NCBI GenBank assembly: GCA_017477505.1
Contig: JAFUVQ010000060.1
Coordinates: 62,001 to 126,000 of the forward strand
Length of the DNA: 64,000 bases
Reading direction: 5' to 3'
Source of the DNA: Eubacterium sp.
GTDB taxonomy: Bacteria; Bacillota; Clostridia; Lachnospirales; Lachnospiraceae
The notes beneath the pieces were generated by a model, which did no database searches, had not been told where the DNA came from, and saw nothing but the letters and a program-made list of their open reading frames with translations. Each line of letters begins with the position of its first letter. Position 1 is the stretch's first letter. The position numbers and the translations under genes are program-made. Positions 35,519 to 44,883 of this stretch are shown in pieces.

Positions 35519-38506
35519 CTATTTTGCTATTATTTCATTCTTCTTCTGTCTTGCTCTCTGCTTTTTGATCTGCTTTATCTCTTTCTTGATATTTGGATTT
35601 GAAGCTATTCTTGAGAGTTCTTTCACGATACCATCAACCACTTTTTCATTTTTAATATCCTTTATGATTGCCGTAGGAGCCTTCTCATATATACCACTCT
35701 TCTCAACATAATTACCAACCCACTCTTTTAATGAGTCTGTTGTTTTTGAATTATGAAGAGTATTGAAAAGCTTATTCTCTTTACCGTTTGCAGCTGACGC
35801 CTTCATGCTGCTGTCAAGCACAGCCTTTTCTATAAGCTTTGTAACAAGTTCTTTCTTGTAGTTCTCATCGACTGCTGCATTCTCAGCGAGTACCTGGGTG
35901 GATGCCATCTGGGCATCAACAGCTATCCTTCTTGCAGCCTGTATATTGTCAACAGTCTTTAAGTCATTTGGAGTAAGTCCTTCTCTTGCAGCGAGCTTCA
36001 TCAATTCCTTATCCTTCTTAAGAATGTCTACCATATGCTTCTGATATACGGATTCCACAACAAGCTGATCATCAAAGCTTGAACTCTTCAGTGCCTTGTC
36101 GTTTAATGCTTTTACAGAATTCTTGATAAGTATCGCGAGTTCCTTCTTATTGCCTCTTCCGTATTCCATGAGTGCATGCTTTGCCTTATCTCTTCCTGCC
36201 GCAGCATTAACAAGATAATCATTTTCATGAATACCCGGTTTTACATCCTTCTGTGAAACTTCAAATGCGGAAGCGCCATAAGCAATCGCGATAAACTCAT
36301 GGTCTCTTAATGCTGCATCCCTTCCGATTGCAGGAAGCTTTTCATTTATCTCCTGCAGAGAATGCATTGCCTCGTCTGAATAGTATCTATGATTCGGTAC
36401 AGGTCTTTTTCCATAAATTCTTTCAAATTCCTCAAGCTTCTGATCAAATGCCCCGTGCAATGTGAAAGGTCTTTTCTCTCTGAAGAAGGTTACTTCCTCA
36501 TTATTTATCATACTGTCAAGATGAGCTTCATATTCTGCTTTCTTACCATTATAAGAATCAAGGGCAATGTGTCCTCTCTTATCAGGACGTCTGGCTTTTC
36601 TTCTGGAATTTACACTGGTTACAACAGTTTCAAATCCCTCCTTGGTCATAGTCTCTTTAATGATAGTCATGGCAGCATCAAACTTTGCCTGTTCCGATTC
36701 ACTCTTTGGAATTCCTGCATTCATGTCTATATAGGCCGCTGCAGCATCCATAAGTTCACCCTTAAGTTCAGGAATATCCTCTCCGCATCTGAGGGCCTTT
36801 TCATAAGTGACTGCCGCCTTATACATTTTCTTATATTCTTCGGACTTCGAGAATATTCCATTCTCTCTGTCTGTGGCATCGGTTTCCTTAAGTCTTTCAA
36901 TAATTCCTTTAAGATACTTGCCCCGAAAATCCTTATCTTTGTAATTCAGCACATCTGAAGGAGCCACTAAACCGGCAAGCTCTCCTGCCTTTTCCTTATA
37001 ATAAGCCTTGTTAACAAAGCCTTCATCTTCCGCAGTCTTAGCCCCTCTTTTCTTATTTACCGCGAGGATTAATTTCTCATATTCATTAGGATCCATATTC
37101 TTCATAAGGATGGTCATTACGGTGTCAAATCTTTCCTTACCAAACTCATGACTTCTTACACTGAATTTATCCTTTATATATGTAAGACATTCCCTGACCA
37201 TCTTATCCTTCAGGTCATGCGCCTTTCCGCCTCTTGCCTCATCAACCGCACTTTCGTATTCCTTTACGGCTTTAAGCATGTTCTCGTATTCTTTTGAATT
37301 ACTCTTTCGTGAGGTTCCTGTACCTTTGCCGGTCTCTTCAAGCATCCTCACTGCACCCTTAAGATATGATATATCCTTCAGTTCTGAATTAAAGATTTCA
37401 GTAATGACAGGCTTATGGCTCATATTAAGAGGCTTTTCTGAACCAAGCTCGGATCTGACAGCCTTAATTGATTTAACAATGGAATTAGCCCTGTTGACGT
37501 CTATAAGGTGTTCGCCCTCACCCTCTACCCAGGCCTTGGTTTCCTCTGAAGCATGTGGCCCATCAGGATTCTGCCCGATGAGATCACCGCCTCTTATCAC
37601 GTCCTGCTTTTCCTTTTCACTTGCATTATTGATATACTGATTTCTTCCCTCTTCCAGCCATTTGAGCATTATGTCAGCGAAGAACTGTGTTGCAAGAAGC
37701 TCCATACCCTCCGGCTGATTGTTCGCTCCCTGAGTTGTGACCATAGCAGTCTCAGGCTGCACGTTATTGGTACGGCAGAACTGATTTATAGCCTCAGGAG
37801 ATTTCCCAAGTAGCGTATAATACTCCTGAACAGTTGTATTCTCATTTATACCATGGTGCTTAAGGAGCTCCATCTTCCATCCCGGATAGAATTGGGATAT
37901 ATCACCATCTATGTTCATCTGAAGGGATGAAACAGAATCATAAAGAGCTGAAGCCTCGCTTCTTTCTGAATATGATAACTGATCAGCCTTTTCATCGCGA
38001 AGCGGATCCTCCGGATTGATGCCATCCCTTATCTTATCTCTCTCCTTGGCTTTCAGTCCGCAGGTATATGCTTTAACAAAACCGATATAATTAATGAGTC
38101 TCTTTATACCCTCAGGTCCATCATTACCTATCACCTCTTTAAAAGCCACGGGCATCAGAGAAGAAGCCATGGAGTCTTCCGGCTCCCTTGACTTGATATT
38201 AAGCTTTGCATATTCTTCCTGATTAGCCAGATTCTTCAGTCGCAGAAGATCACTATAGGCATTTAATTTGATAGCATACATAAAGCTGTCAAAAGAATTT
38301 GTCTGGCTGTTAAATGTATTTATAATCTTTTCTCTCGTCTTCTTCTGCGAACGTGTCAGAGAAGATTCAAGTTCTTCATCATCAAAAGTAAAATCCTTAG
38401 AAACCTTATTACCGTTATAGTAATAAGCTTTTTCAATTTCCTCAAAGTCATCAAATACGCTTGGTCTGACTTCGTCTAATACTTCCTGTTCATTAACTTC
38501 TTTCAT
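35519..38506 (-). CDS. large orphan cytoplasmic protein with internal duplication
   Basis: A 995-residue, highly charged, mostly helical protein that I do not recognise. It has no signal peptide, membrane helix or nucleotide-binding motif. Residues of about 375-505 and 529-660 are two copies of one unit: each starts 'YLKG', then 'EY..M.KA...YE.A', 'L.DK/L.GE', a 'RFDTVMTI / KFDAAMTI' core and ends near 'VN.(K/R)R'. The C-terminus is very basic ('IKQIKKQRARQKKNE'). ATG 38506 has GGAGG with seven-base spacing; the frame is open 23 codons further up without a ribosome binding site. It stands alone between terminators. A secreted effector, structural or phage-derived role is possible, but nothing seen decides it. 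Confidence 0.8.
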   Translation of the reverse strand: MKEVNEQEVLDEVRPSVFDDFEEIEKAYYYNGNKVSKDFTFDDEELESSLTRSQKKTREKIINTFNSQTNSFDSFMYAIKLNAYSDLLRLKNLANQEEYAKLNIKSREPEDSMASSLMPVAFKEVIGNDGPEGIKRLINYIGFVKAYTCGLKAKERDKIRDGINPEDPLRDEKADQLSYSERSEASALYDSVSSLQMNIDGDISQFYPGWKMELLKHHGINENTTVQEYYTLLGKSPEAINQFCRTNNVQPETAMVTTQGANNQPEGMELLATQFFADIMLKWLEEGRNQYINNASEKEKQDVIRGGDLIGQNPDGPHASEETKAWVEGEGEHLIDVNRANSIVKSIKAVRSELGSEKPLNMSHKPVITEIFNSELKDISYLKGAVRMLEETGKGTGTSRKSNSKEYENMLKAVKEYESAVDEARGGKAHDLKDKMVRECLTYIKDKFSVRSHEFGKERFDTVMTILMKNMDPNEYEKLILAVNKKRGAKTAEDEGFVNKAYYKEKAGELAGLVAPSDVLNYKDKDFRGKYLKGIIERLKETDATDRENGIFSKSEEYKKMYKAAVTYEKALRCGEDIPELKGELMDAAAAYIDMNAGIPKSESEQAKFDAAMTIIKETMTKEGFETVVTSVNSRRKARRPDKRGHIALDSYNGKKAEYEAHLDSMINNEEVTFFREKRPFTLHGAFDQKLEEFERIYGKRPVPNHRYYSDEAMHSLQEINEKLPAIGRDAALRDHEFIAIAYGASAFEVSQKDVKPGIHENDYLVNAAAGRDKAKHALMEYGRGNKKELAILIKNSVKALNDKALKSSSFDDQLVVESVYQKHMVDILKKDKELMKLAAREGLTPNDLKTVDNIQAARRIAVDAQMASTQVLAENAAVDENYKKELVTKLIEKAVLDSSMKASAANGKENKLFNTLHNSKTTDSLKEWVGNYVEKSGIYEKAPTAIIKDIKNEKVVDGIVKELSRIASNPNIKKEIKQIKKQRARQKKNEIIAK

Positions 38507-38585
38507 ACAGTTACCTCCAAAAGAAACATACATCTCATCGAATCGTAGAGTATCATAACACGGAAAGGATAACAAATGCGCAACA

Positions 38586-38617
38586 AAAAAGAATCATGCT
38601 TTCACATGATTCTTTTT
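38586..38617 (-). terminator. terminator of the DUF4177-like gene
   Basis: Stem AAAAAGAATCATG / CATGATTCTTTTT with a six-base loop, followed on the minus strand by TTGTTG after a T-run. It lies 24 bases past the stop at 38642. Confidence 0.85.
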
Positions 38618-38641
38618 CGCGATCGACATGCTTTACTATGA

Positions 38642-38842
38642 CTATCTGCCAAATACAAGTGTAAATACTGTACGGTCACCACCGCCGATACCCTTGTCAC
38701 CGGCAAGTGTTGTTGTCATTGTAACGAGTGTCCAGCCCTGACCGGCCATCTCATTTAATGTATCATCAAGAAGATGAAGATTCTTTGCATCGTGTCCGAT
38801 GAACTTTTCCTTTAAAACTACCTGTCTAGCGGTATACTGCAT
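38642..38842 (-). CDS. small DUF4177-like protein
   Basis: A 66-residue protein whose pattern ('LDDTLNEMAGQGWTLVTMTT....GDRTVFTLVFGR') resembles DUF4177: a helix ending in GW followed by beta strands. Cytoplasmic, function unknown. It has a clear GGGAGGG ribosome binding site eight bases before ATG 38842 and its own terminator, so it is a real monocistronic gene. Confidence 0.8.
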   Translation of the reverse strand: MQYTARQVVLKEKFIGHDAKNLHLLDDTLNEMAGQGWTLVTMTTTLAGDKGIGGGDRTVFTLVFGR

Positions 38843-38958
38843 TGTTTTGCCCTCCCTTATTAAAACATTTTTAACCTCAGTTAGAGATTATATCACCTTC
38901 AATTAAGGCAAGGCAAGCATTTTTGTTCTGAGACAGGAAACACTCCGGGGAAGTACTC

Positions 38959-39687
38959 TCACACTTTCCGAATTATGCCCACGATTTCCTTCAGTCTTTC
39001 ATCAAACTCCGGATAAAATTCCTCTTCAGTCTCTGCCGCGTAAGGCTTACTGTAAAATGTACTGAGTATGCTCAGCATTATGATTTTGGCATTCTCCTCA
39101 TTTTCGGCATAGCGGGCCTTCTTTTCGGCGAACTCTTTGAAATTATGCCACTTACGGACGAAGCTTTCGTATAATTCAAGATTTTCCGTATCTATCCACT
39201 TACTGACCTTTACCTTGGAGCGGTTCTCCGAAATACATTCATTTTTCTGTAAAAAGTATTTGAACTTTCCGCCTTCATATACTCTTCCGAGAGGGAAAAG
39301 GCGGCAGATTCCGGGACGTATGGAATGAATGGAGCATCTTCCGTCCTCCGAAAGAAACTGGCAGCCCACAGGAATATCATGAACCACAGGTTCATCGCTT
39401 CCGTTTTCATATACAGGCGCCGACTTTCCGGACATTCTCATATGGGGCTGGATAAGTCCGTCCACAAGGCTGAGCTCCAGCTCACGGAAGATGAGGCTGT
39501 CGAAATCACGTCCCAGGCCATGCATCAGTCTATAGACATCCAGCGGGTCCAGAAGTATGGACTGCCCCATATCCGAACTACAGCACTTACTGCAGCCGTG
39601 ACATTCGTGGCAGTCGGCCTTCACCATATCATTCAGTTCATACAGACGTCCGTCTGAAATCTCATTTAAATCTACTTCTCTTATCAT
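38959..39687 (-). CDS. YkgJ-family cysteine cluster protein
   Basis: A 242-residue protein with the YkgJ (Zn- or Fe-chelating, PF03692-type) cluster: 'CHECHGCSKCCSS' near residues 26-38 and 'GRCSIHSIRPGICRLFPLG' near 125-145. These eight or so Cys probably bind a metal ion or Fe-S cluster. No signal peptide. The C-terminal 90 residues are helical without a motif. Ribosome binding site GGGAGC. Function is unknown for the family. It is monocistronic and follows the tandem repeat region on the minus strand. Confidence 0.88.
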   Translation of the reverse strand: MIREVDLNEISDGRLYELNDMVKADCHECHGCSKCCSSDMGQSILLDPLDVYRLMHGLGRDFDSLIFRELELSLVDGLIQPHMRMSGKSAPVYENGSDEPVVHDIPVGCQFLSEDGRCSIHSIRPGICRLFPLGRVYEGGKFKYFLQKNECISENRSKVKVSKWIDTENLELYESFVRKWHNFKEFAEKKARYAENEENAKIIMLSILSTFYSKPYAAETEEEFYPEFDERLKEIVGIIRKV

Positions 39688-39755
39688 AATGCTCCCAATC
39701 CCTGACTGTTAACGCATATCTCCAACATATGTCAGATTCGCCTTGCAGGTCATAT

Positions 39756-39826
39756 CTACTCACTGGTCTGATCTATTCACCGGTCTGATCTACTCACCGG
39801 TCGAATCTACCGCACAAGTCAGATTT
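39756..39826. repeat. short 17-bp tandem repeat, about four copies
   Basis: Three good copies and one decayed copy of CTACTCACCGGTCTGAT in the spacer between the BI-1 gene and the YkgJ gene. There are no spacers between copies, so it is not CRISPR. It is probably a slippage product in noncoding DNA. Confidence 0.75.
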
Positions 39827-39850
39827 ACCCCACGGAGTGAACCGCGGGGT
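39827..39850. terminator. hairpin downstream of the BI-1 gene
   Basis: ACCCCACGG / CCGCGGGGT stem in the 37-60 bases after the BI-1 stop. There is no U-tract, so termination is uncertain. Confidence 0.4.
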
Positions 39851-39886
39851 ATATCAATTCTCATTTTATAAATCAGTATCAGCTTA

Positions 39887-40936
39887 TTATCTTCTCCTAC
39901 CCATAAGTCTGAGGAGTTTAAGGAAGAGGTTAATGAAATCAAGATATAATTCCATAGCTCCCCACAGACTCAGCACGGTAACGCTGTAGCCCATGTGGTT
40001 ACTTGCCACTTTCTTGATCTTCTGAACATCATAAGCTGTAAGTCCGAGGAATACAACGATTCCGACGATTGTTATGATGTATTCAACGCCTGTTGAACGA
40101 AGGAACATATTAACAAGTGAACCGAGCAGTATTCCGATAAGTCCTATAAGGCAGATGCTTCCAAGTCCTGTAAGATCTTTCTTTGTAATCTTTCCGAAAA
40201 TTGCCATTCCGCCGAAAAGTGCTGCTGTGATGAAGAATACCTGTGCTATTGATTCGCCTGCATACAAGAAATAAATATAAGAAATCGTTATTCCGTTCAT
40301 TACAGCATAAAGTCCGAAGAAAACAGCTGAAAGAACAACATTATTCTTTCTCATTGCACCGGTAGCAATAAAAGCTATGATCAGTTCTACAACAAGAAGT
40401 CCGATAAAGAGATACGGTGTTTGAATAATGTTTAAAAACAGTCCTGACTGAGCTGTGAACAGTGACACAATACCTGTAATCAGAAGTGCTATGAACATAT
40501 ACATAAATGAACCGGTCAAAACATCCTGGAACGGAGCTGCGATGCCTGCTCCGCCGATTCCTGTCATTCCGTTTCCTGAGTTACCGTAAGGATCGTTATA
40601 TCCGTAAGAATCCTGGCTTCCTACATTTGCAAGTCTTCCAAGACGGTTCATAGCTCCGCCTCTTCCCACAGCCTGTCCGTTCAGCATAGTACGCTCCGCT
40701 GCGATACGTCTCTGCATCTCAAGCTCAGCATACTGAGCACTGTAAGGGCTTCCCATCTGCTGACCGTACTGATTGGTCATAGGAGCCTCATATCCCTGCT
40801 GGTACTGATTCTGCTGATAAGCACTGTTATCTCCATAAGGAGTCTGGCCTGTCTGCTGGAAGATGTTGCCGCCCTGACCCTGTGGCTGATTGTACTGATT
40901 CATTTCAGGATGATCTTCATAATAAAACTGTGACAT
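39887..40936 (-). CDS. Bax inhibitor-1 (YccA/TMBIM) family membrane protein
   Basis: A 349-residue protein. The C-terminal 215 residues have seven hydrophobic helices and the BI-1 signature 'FLGLTAYDVQKIKKVA' before the last helices. Bacterial members act as pH-sensitive Ca2+ leak channels or modulate FtsH. The first 130 residues are unusual: disordered and rich in Gln, Asn, Gly and Tyr ('QPQGQGGNIFQQTGQ', 'QQNQYQQGYE'). Ribosome binding site GGGAGG. It appears monocistronic. Confidence 0.9.
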   Translation of the reverse strand: MSQFYYEDHPEMNQYNQPQGQGGNIFQQTGQTPYGDNSAYQQNQYQQGYEAPMTNQYGQQMGSPYSAQYAELEMQRRIAAERTMLNGQAVGRGGAMNRLGRLANVGSQDSYGYNDPYGNSGNGMTGIGGAGIAAPFQDVLTGSFMYMFIALLITGIVSLFTAQSGLFLNIIQTPYLFIGLLVVELIIAFIATGAMRKNNVVLSAVFFGLYAVMNGITISYIYFLYAGESIAQVFFITAALFGGMAIFGKITKKDLTGLGSICLIGLIGILLGSLVNMFLRSTGVEYIITIVGIVVFLGLTAYDVQKIKKVASNHMGYSVTVLSLWGAMELYLDFINLFLKLLRLMGRRR

Positions 40937-41040
40937 TTTTTCTTTTCCTCCCTGTCAAAGTTCCGCCGCCTGCCCGTACATGCACATCCGTGCATGCACG
41001 GCACTGCGGCTATCTGGTCGTTTCCTTCGGAAACGGCCTA

Positions 41041-42216
41041 CTAGTGATGAAACAATCTGATTCCTGTAAATGCCATGGCAATGCCATACTTGTTACAGGT
41101 TTCAATTACATTATCATCTCTTATAGATCCGCCCGGCTCAGCTATATATTCTACACCCGAACGGTGTGCTCTTTCAATATTATCTCCGAATGGGAAGAAT
41201 GCATCCGAACCGAGTGAAACACCCTTGTTATTCTTAAGCCATTCTTTCCTCTCTTCTCTTGTGAATACTTCAGGCTTCTCTGTAAAGAAAAGCTCCCATG
41301 TTCCGTCACGGAGTACATCATCATAATCATCACTTGTATAAACATCTATGGTATTATCTCTGTCAGCTCTCTTGATGCCCTCTTTAAATGGAAGGTTAAG
41401 TACCTTTGGAGCCTGACGGAGGAACCATTTGTCAGCCTTATCTCCGGCAAGACGTGTACAGTGGATTCTCGACTGCTGTCCCGCGCCGATTCCTATAGCC
41501 TGTCCGCCCTTAACATAGCAGACGGAATTGGACTGTGTATACTTAAGTGTGATCATTGCGATGGCAAGGTCAATCTTTGCTGATTCAGGGATATCCTTTG
41601 CCTCTGTCACTACATTTCCAAAGAAATCATCATCTATAACAAGTTCATTTCTTCCCTGTTCAAATGTAATGCCGTATACATCCTTCTGCTCTATCGGAGC
41701 AGGAACATAATCAGGGTCGATCTTGATAACGCAATAGTTTCCGTTTTTCTTCTGCTTAAGGATCTCAAGAGCTTCATCTGTATATCCCGGAGCAACGATT
41801 CCGTCAGAAACCTCTCTCTTTACAAGTCTTGCGGTATCTGCATCACATTCATCCGAAAGAGATATGAAATCTCCGAAGGAAGACATTCTGTCTGCTCCTC
41901 TGGCTCTTGCATATGCAGAAGCAAGTGGTGAAAGTTCACCGAGATCGTCTACCCAGTAAATCTTCTTCTCAATATCGCTGAGAGGAAGTCCTACTGCTGC
42001 GCCGGCAGGTGATACATGCTTAAATGATGTTGCTGCAGGAAGTCCGGTTGCCTTCTTAAGCTCCTTAACAAGCTGATAACCGTTAAGAGCGTCAAGAAGA
42101 TTGATATATCCGGGACGTCCCGAAAGAACTTCTATCGGAAGTTCACCCTCCTTCATGAATACTCTTGATGGCTTCTGGTTCGGATTACATCCGTATTTTA
42201 ATTCTATCTCTCTCAC
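41041..42216 (-). CDS. stand-alone AICAR transformylase (PurH C-terminal-type)
   Basis: Formylates AICAR to FAICAR with 10-formyl-THF, the ninth step of purine synthesis. The 391 residues correspond only to the transformylase half of bifunctional PurH: 'LKYGCNPNQKPSRVF', 'AATSFKHVSPAGAAVG' (catalytic Lys-His), 'SNSVCYVKGGQAIGIGAGQQSRIHC' and 'SDAFFPFGDNIERAHRSGVEYI'. The cyclohydrolase half is missing and replaced by the PurO gene just upstream. The initiation codon is GTG (42214-42216) with GAGGAG nearby. It forms an operon with purO, 42 bases apart. Confidence 0.93.
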   Translation of the reverse strand: MREIELKYGCNPNQKPSRVFMKEGELPIEVLSGRPGYINLLDALNGYQLVKELKKATGLPAATSFKHVSPAGAAVGLPLSDIEKKIYWVDDLGELSPLASAYARARGADRMSSFGDFISLSDECDADTARLVKREVSDGIVAPGYTDEALEILKQKKNGNYCVIKIDPDYVPAPIEQKDVYGITFEQGRNELVIDDDFFGNVVTEAKDIPESAKIDLAIAMITLKYTQSNSVCYVKGGQAIGIGAGQQSRIHCTRLAGDKADKWFLRQAPKVLNLPFKEGIKRADRDNTIDVYTSDDYDDVLRDGTWELFFTEKPEVFTREERKEWLKNNKGVSLGSDAFFPFGDNIERAHRSGVEYIAEPGGSIRDDNVIETCNKYGIAMAFTGIRLFHH

Positions 42217-42258
42217 GTCATTCTCCTCGTCTTATTCGTCTTATGTTATCAATCATGC

Positions 42259-42972
42259 TCAATTATTCTTGTTAACAATCTTTGTCTCATACTCTCCGCT
42301 CTCAATGTCGATGAATCTTGTGAAGAGTGAAACCTTATTGTCAGCGTCAAGCGCATTCCATACCGTCTCTGTAAACTTATCCAGATCATCTGTAACGATA
42401 TCTACAGGAGTAGGCTCTCCCTCATAGCTTGGAAGCGGATTGCCGTCGCCCATGTAAGTATGAATGAAATGTCCTTCGCCTGCCTTAGGATTATCATATG
42501 AAAATGTAAATCTGAGGCACTGATCAGGGTCACCGTTATTGGACTTGAGTATGGACATCTCGTATGTATAATCTCCATCTATATGGAGGACTCCCGAAAT
42601 TCTAGGTGTATAGTTCGGAGCATCCGGCTCGAACTCACGATTTCTGAGAGATTCTTCAAATGTATCGCCCTGTTCCATATTTTCATATATGGTATCAGTC
42701 TGGTCTCCGTTTGTAACAATAGTATCAGTTCCGAGCACACGTACAGGTGCATAGATTATAAGGCTCGGATCCTCAAGTTTTGAAGGATCAAATGCTTCTG
42801 TCCTTATGCCTTCACCCTCGGTAACAAAGACTCTGTTACGGCTGTTACTGCTTCTTCCCATTATAAAATATGCTATTGCTGCTTTCTTACCGTCAGGGGT
42901 TCTGCCTATCACGATACCTCTTCCCGGATAACTGGTACTGCCAATCTCTGCTGCCAGATCTACTCTTTTCAT
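42259..42972 (-). CDS. purO: IMP cyclohydrolase, PurO type
   Basis: Closes the ring of FAICAR to IMP. Its 237 residues match the archaeal-type PurO fold: 'SYPGRGIVIGRTPDGKKAAIAYFIMGRSSNSRNRVF' is the diagnostic N-terminal stretch, with later 'RISGVLHIDG'. It is upstream of the stand-alone transformylase, so the pair replaces bifunctional PurH. ATG 42972. DegV (43002) lies 29 bases upstream in the same direction and may be co-transcribed. Confidence 0.9.
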   Translation of the reverse strand: MKRVDLAAEIGSTSYPGRGIVIGRTPDGKKAAIAYFIMGRSSNSRNRVFVTEGEGIRTEAFDPSKLEDPSLIIYAPVRVLGTDTIVTNGDQTDTIYENMEQGDTFEESLRNREFEPDAPNYTPRISGVLHIDGDYTYEMSILKSNNGDPDQCLRFTFSYDNPKAGEGHFIHTYMGDGNPLPSYEGEPTPVDIVTDDLDKFTETVWNALDADNKVSLFTRFIDIESGEYETKIVNKNN

Positions 42973-43001
42973 GCTTTTCTCCTTTTATATAAACAGTTTG
43001 A

Positions 43002-43886
43002 TCAATCCTTACGTTTTTTGCCCCAGAAGAAGAGCGCAACCGTACCCGGACCTGTATGAGCTCCGATGGTTCCTCCTATAGGGAATATAGTAACACTCTT
43101 AACACGAGGGAACTTCTCGCGAACAAGCTTTTCAACCTCTTCGGCATCAACCCTGCATGCCGAATGGCTTATAAATACCTTGCCGCTGTAATCATGACCG
43201 TCCTCGGCCAGTTCTTCCATCTTCTCAACGATTCTCTTTATTACCTTCTTCTTTGTCCTGATCTTCTCTCTCGGAATAAGTCTTCCCATATTATCTACAT
43301 TTAACAGAGGACAAATGTTAAGAAGGTTTCCTACGAAACCTGCAGTCTTGGACACTCTTCCTCCCCTGATATAAAACGTAAGGTCAGATGAGAAGAACCA
43401 GTGAACAAGATTAAGCTTATGCATTTCAGCATATGCATAAATCTCATCGATTGACTTTCCTTCATCACGAAGATCAGCCATCTTATCAACAAAAAGACCG
43501 AATCCCGAGGAAGCAGCCAGTGAATCAACCACATAAATCTTTCTGTCAGGATATTTATCCTCAAGTTCCATCTTGGCATTCATTGCGGAGTTAACCGTAC
43601 CAGAAATACCTGATGAAAGTGAGAAATGAATAAGGTCTTTGCCATCCTCAAGAATCTTTGTAAAGTGATCGATATATTCACCTACGGAAATCTGAGAAGT
43701 CTTACTTACCTCACCGGCAAGCATCCTTTCATACATTTCCTCGGGACGCATGCTCTGCCACATATCGTCCTTATAATCCACATCATTAAGAGAGATAGTA
43801 TGACTCACATAAACTATATCTCTTTGCTTCATGTACACATCCGATAAATCTGCAGAAGAACTGCAGCTTAAAACAAAATCCGCCAT
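43002..43886 (-). CDS. DegV family fatty-acid-binding protein
   Basis: A 294-residue protein of the DegV/FakB type that binds a fatty acid for phosphorylation by FakA. Motifs are 'SLSSGISGTVNSAM' (carboxylate-binding Ser/Thr), 'IYVVDSLAASSGFG', 'YIRGGRVSKTAGFVGNLLNICPLL' and the C-terminal 'IGGTIGAHTGPGTVALFFWG'. All hallmarks are intact. It could be co-transcribed with purO and the transformylase, though there is no functional link. Confidence 0.94.
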   Translation of the reverse strand: MADFVLSCSSSADLSDVYMKQRDIVYVSHTISLNDVDYKDDMWQSMRPEEMYERMLAGEVSKTSQISVGEYIDHFTKILEDGKDLIHFSLSSGISGTVNSAMNAKMELEDKYPDRKIYVVDSLAASSGFGLFVDKMADLRDEGKSIDEIYAYAEMHKLNLVHWFFSSDLTFYIRGGRVSKTAGFVGNLLNICPLLNVDNMGRLIPREKIRTKKKVIKRIVEKMEELAEDGHDYSGKVFISHSACRVDAEEVEKLVREKFPRVKSVTIFPIGGTIGAHTGPGTVALFFWGKKRKD

Positions 43887-43968
43887 AATATAACTCCTTT
43901 ACGCGTTTGATGTGTATTGTACCTTATTCACGCATTTTTGTCATCAAAAAAGTGGTCTTATACGCATT

Positions 43969-44883
43969 CTATTTCGTATTCTGTTTATTCATGAATTCTT
44001 TAATCTCTTCAAGGTACTTTCCAGCCAGCTCACTGAGCTTCATATTTTTCCTGACTATATATCCAACCGTCATTTTTTCATCACCCCGAAGCGGCACCGC
44101 GCAGTAGTCGGCACCATTAAGTTCCTCACAGATGACACCGGAACATATAGTATATCCGTGCACTCCAAGCATCAGATTGAGGCTGGTTGCACGGTCACTG
44201 ACTTTGATCAGCTGTCTGTATTTATAGGTCGGAAGCATTTCCTCTGAGAAATAAAATGAATTGTTATTTCCCTGTTCAAAGGTAAGGCAGGGATAATCCG
44301 CAAGTTCCTCAAATGCTATACTCTTTCTATCTGCGAGCGGATGAGACTTATGCATATAAACATAAGCATCGCAATCAGCTATCGGATGAAACTCCAGCCC
44401 GCCTTCATCGAACATTTTTGTCAGAACCTTGCGATTAAAATCATTAAGATAGAGAATACCTATCTCACTCTTAAAACCTTTAACATCAGAGATTACATTT
44501 GCAGTCCTGGTCTCATATATGGCGAACTCATATTCATCCATTCCGAACTGCTTAACCATCCTTGCAAACGCATCAACCGCAAATGCATAGTGCTGACACG
44601 AAACACTGAAATGCTTCTTCTGTTTTTCCCCGGTTATATATTTCTGCTCAATCAGCTCATACTGATCCACCACCTGCTTGGCATAACCCAGGAACTCTTC
44701 CCCCTCGGGTGTAAGCGTGATTCCCCTGTTACTCCTTACAAAGAGTTCTATCCCTGCCTCTTCTTCAAGTTCCCTGATAGTTGTAGAAAGGGACGGCTGG
44801 GAAATGAAAAGCTTTTTTGCCGCTTCATTCATGGAAGACGACTCAGCCACCGTTATTACATATCTTAACTGATTGATAGTCAT
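43969..44883 (-). CDS. LysR-family transcriptional regulator
   Basis: A 304-residue regulator. The N-terminal HTH is 'MTINQLRYVITVAESSSMNEAAKKLFISQPSLSTTIRELEEEAG', followed by the linker helix and a periplasmic-binding-like effector domain (about 90-300). The ATG overlaps the stop of the epimerase by four bases (ATGA), an unusual arrangement for LysR genes, which are more often divergent from their target. It may regulate the operon it sits in. Effector unknown. Confidence 0.93.
   Translation of the reverse strand: MTINQLRYVITVAESSSMNEAAKKLFISQPSLSTTIRELEEEAGIELFVRSNRGITLTPEGEEFLGYAKQVVDQYELIEQKYITGEKQKKHFSVSCQHYAFAVDAFARMVKQFGMDEYEFAIYETRTANVISDVKGFKSEIGILYLNDFNRKVLTKMFDEGGLEFHPIADCDAYVYMHKSHPLADRKSIAFEELADYPCLTFEQGNNNSFYFSEEMLPTYKYRQLIKVSDRATSLNLMLGVHGYTICSGVICEELNGADYCAVPLRGDEKMTVGYIVRKNMKLSELAGKYLEEIKEFMNKQNTK

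Noticed and set aside
39756-39826. CRISPR remnant
   Set aside because: Units of 17 bp are directly adjacent with no spacers and there are no cas genes in the window.
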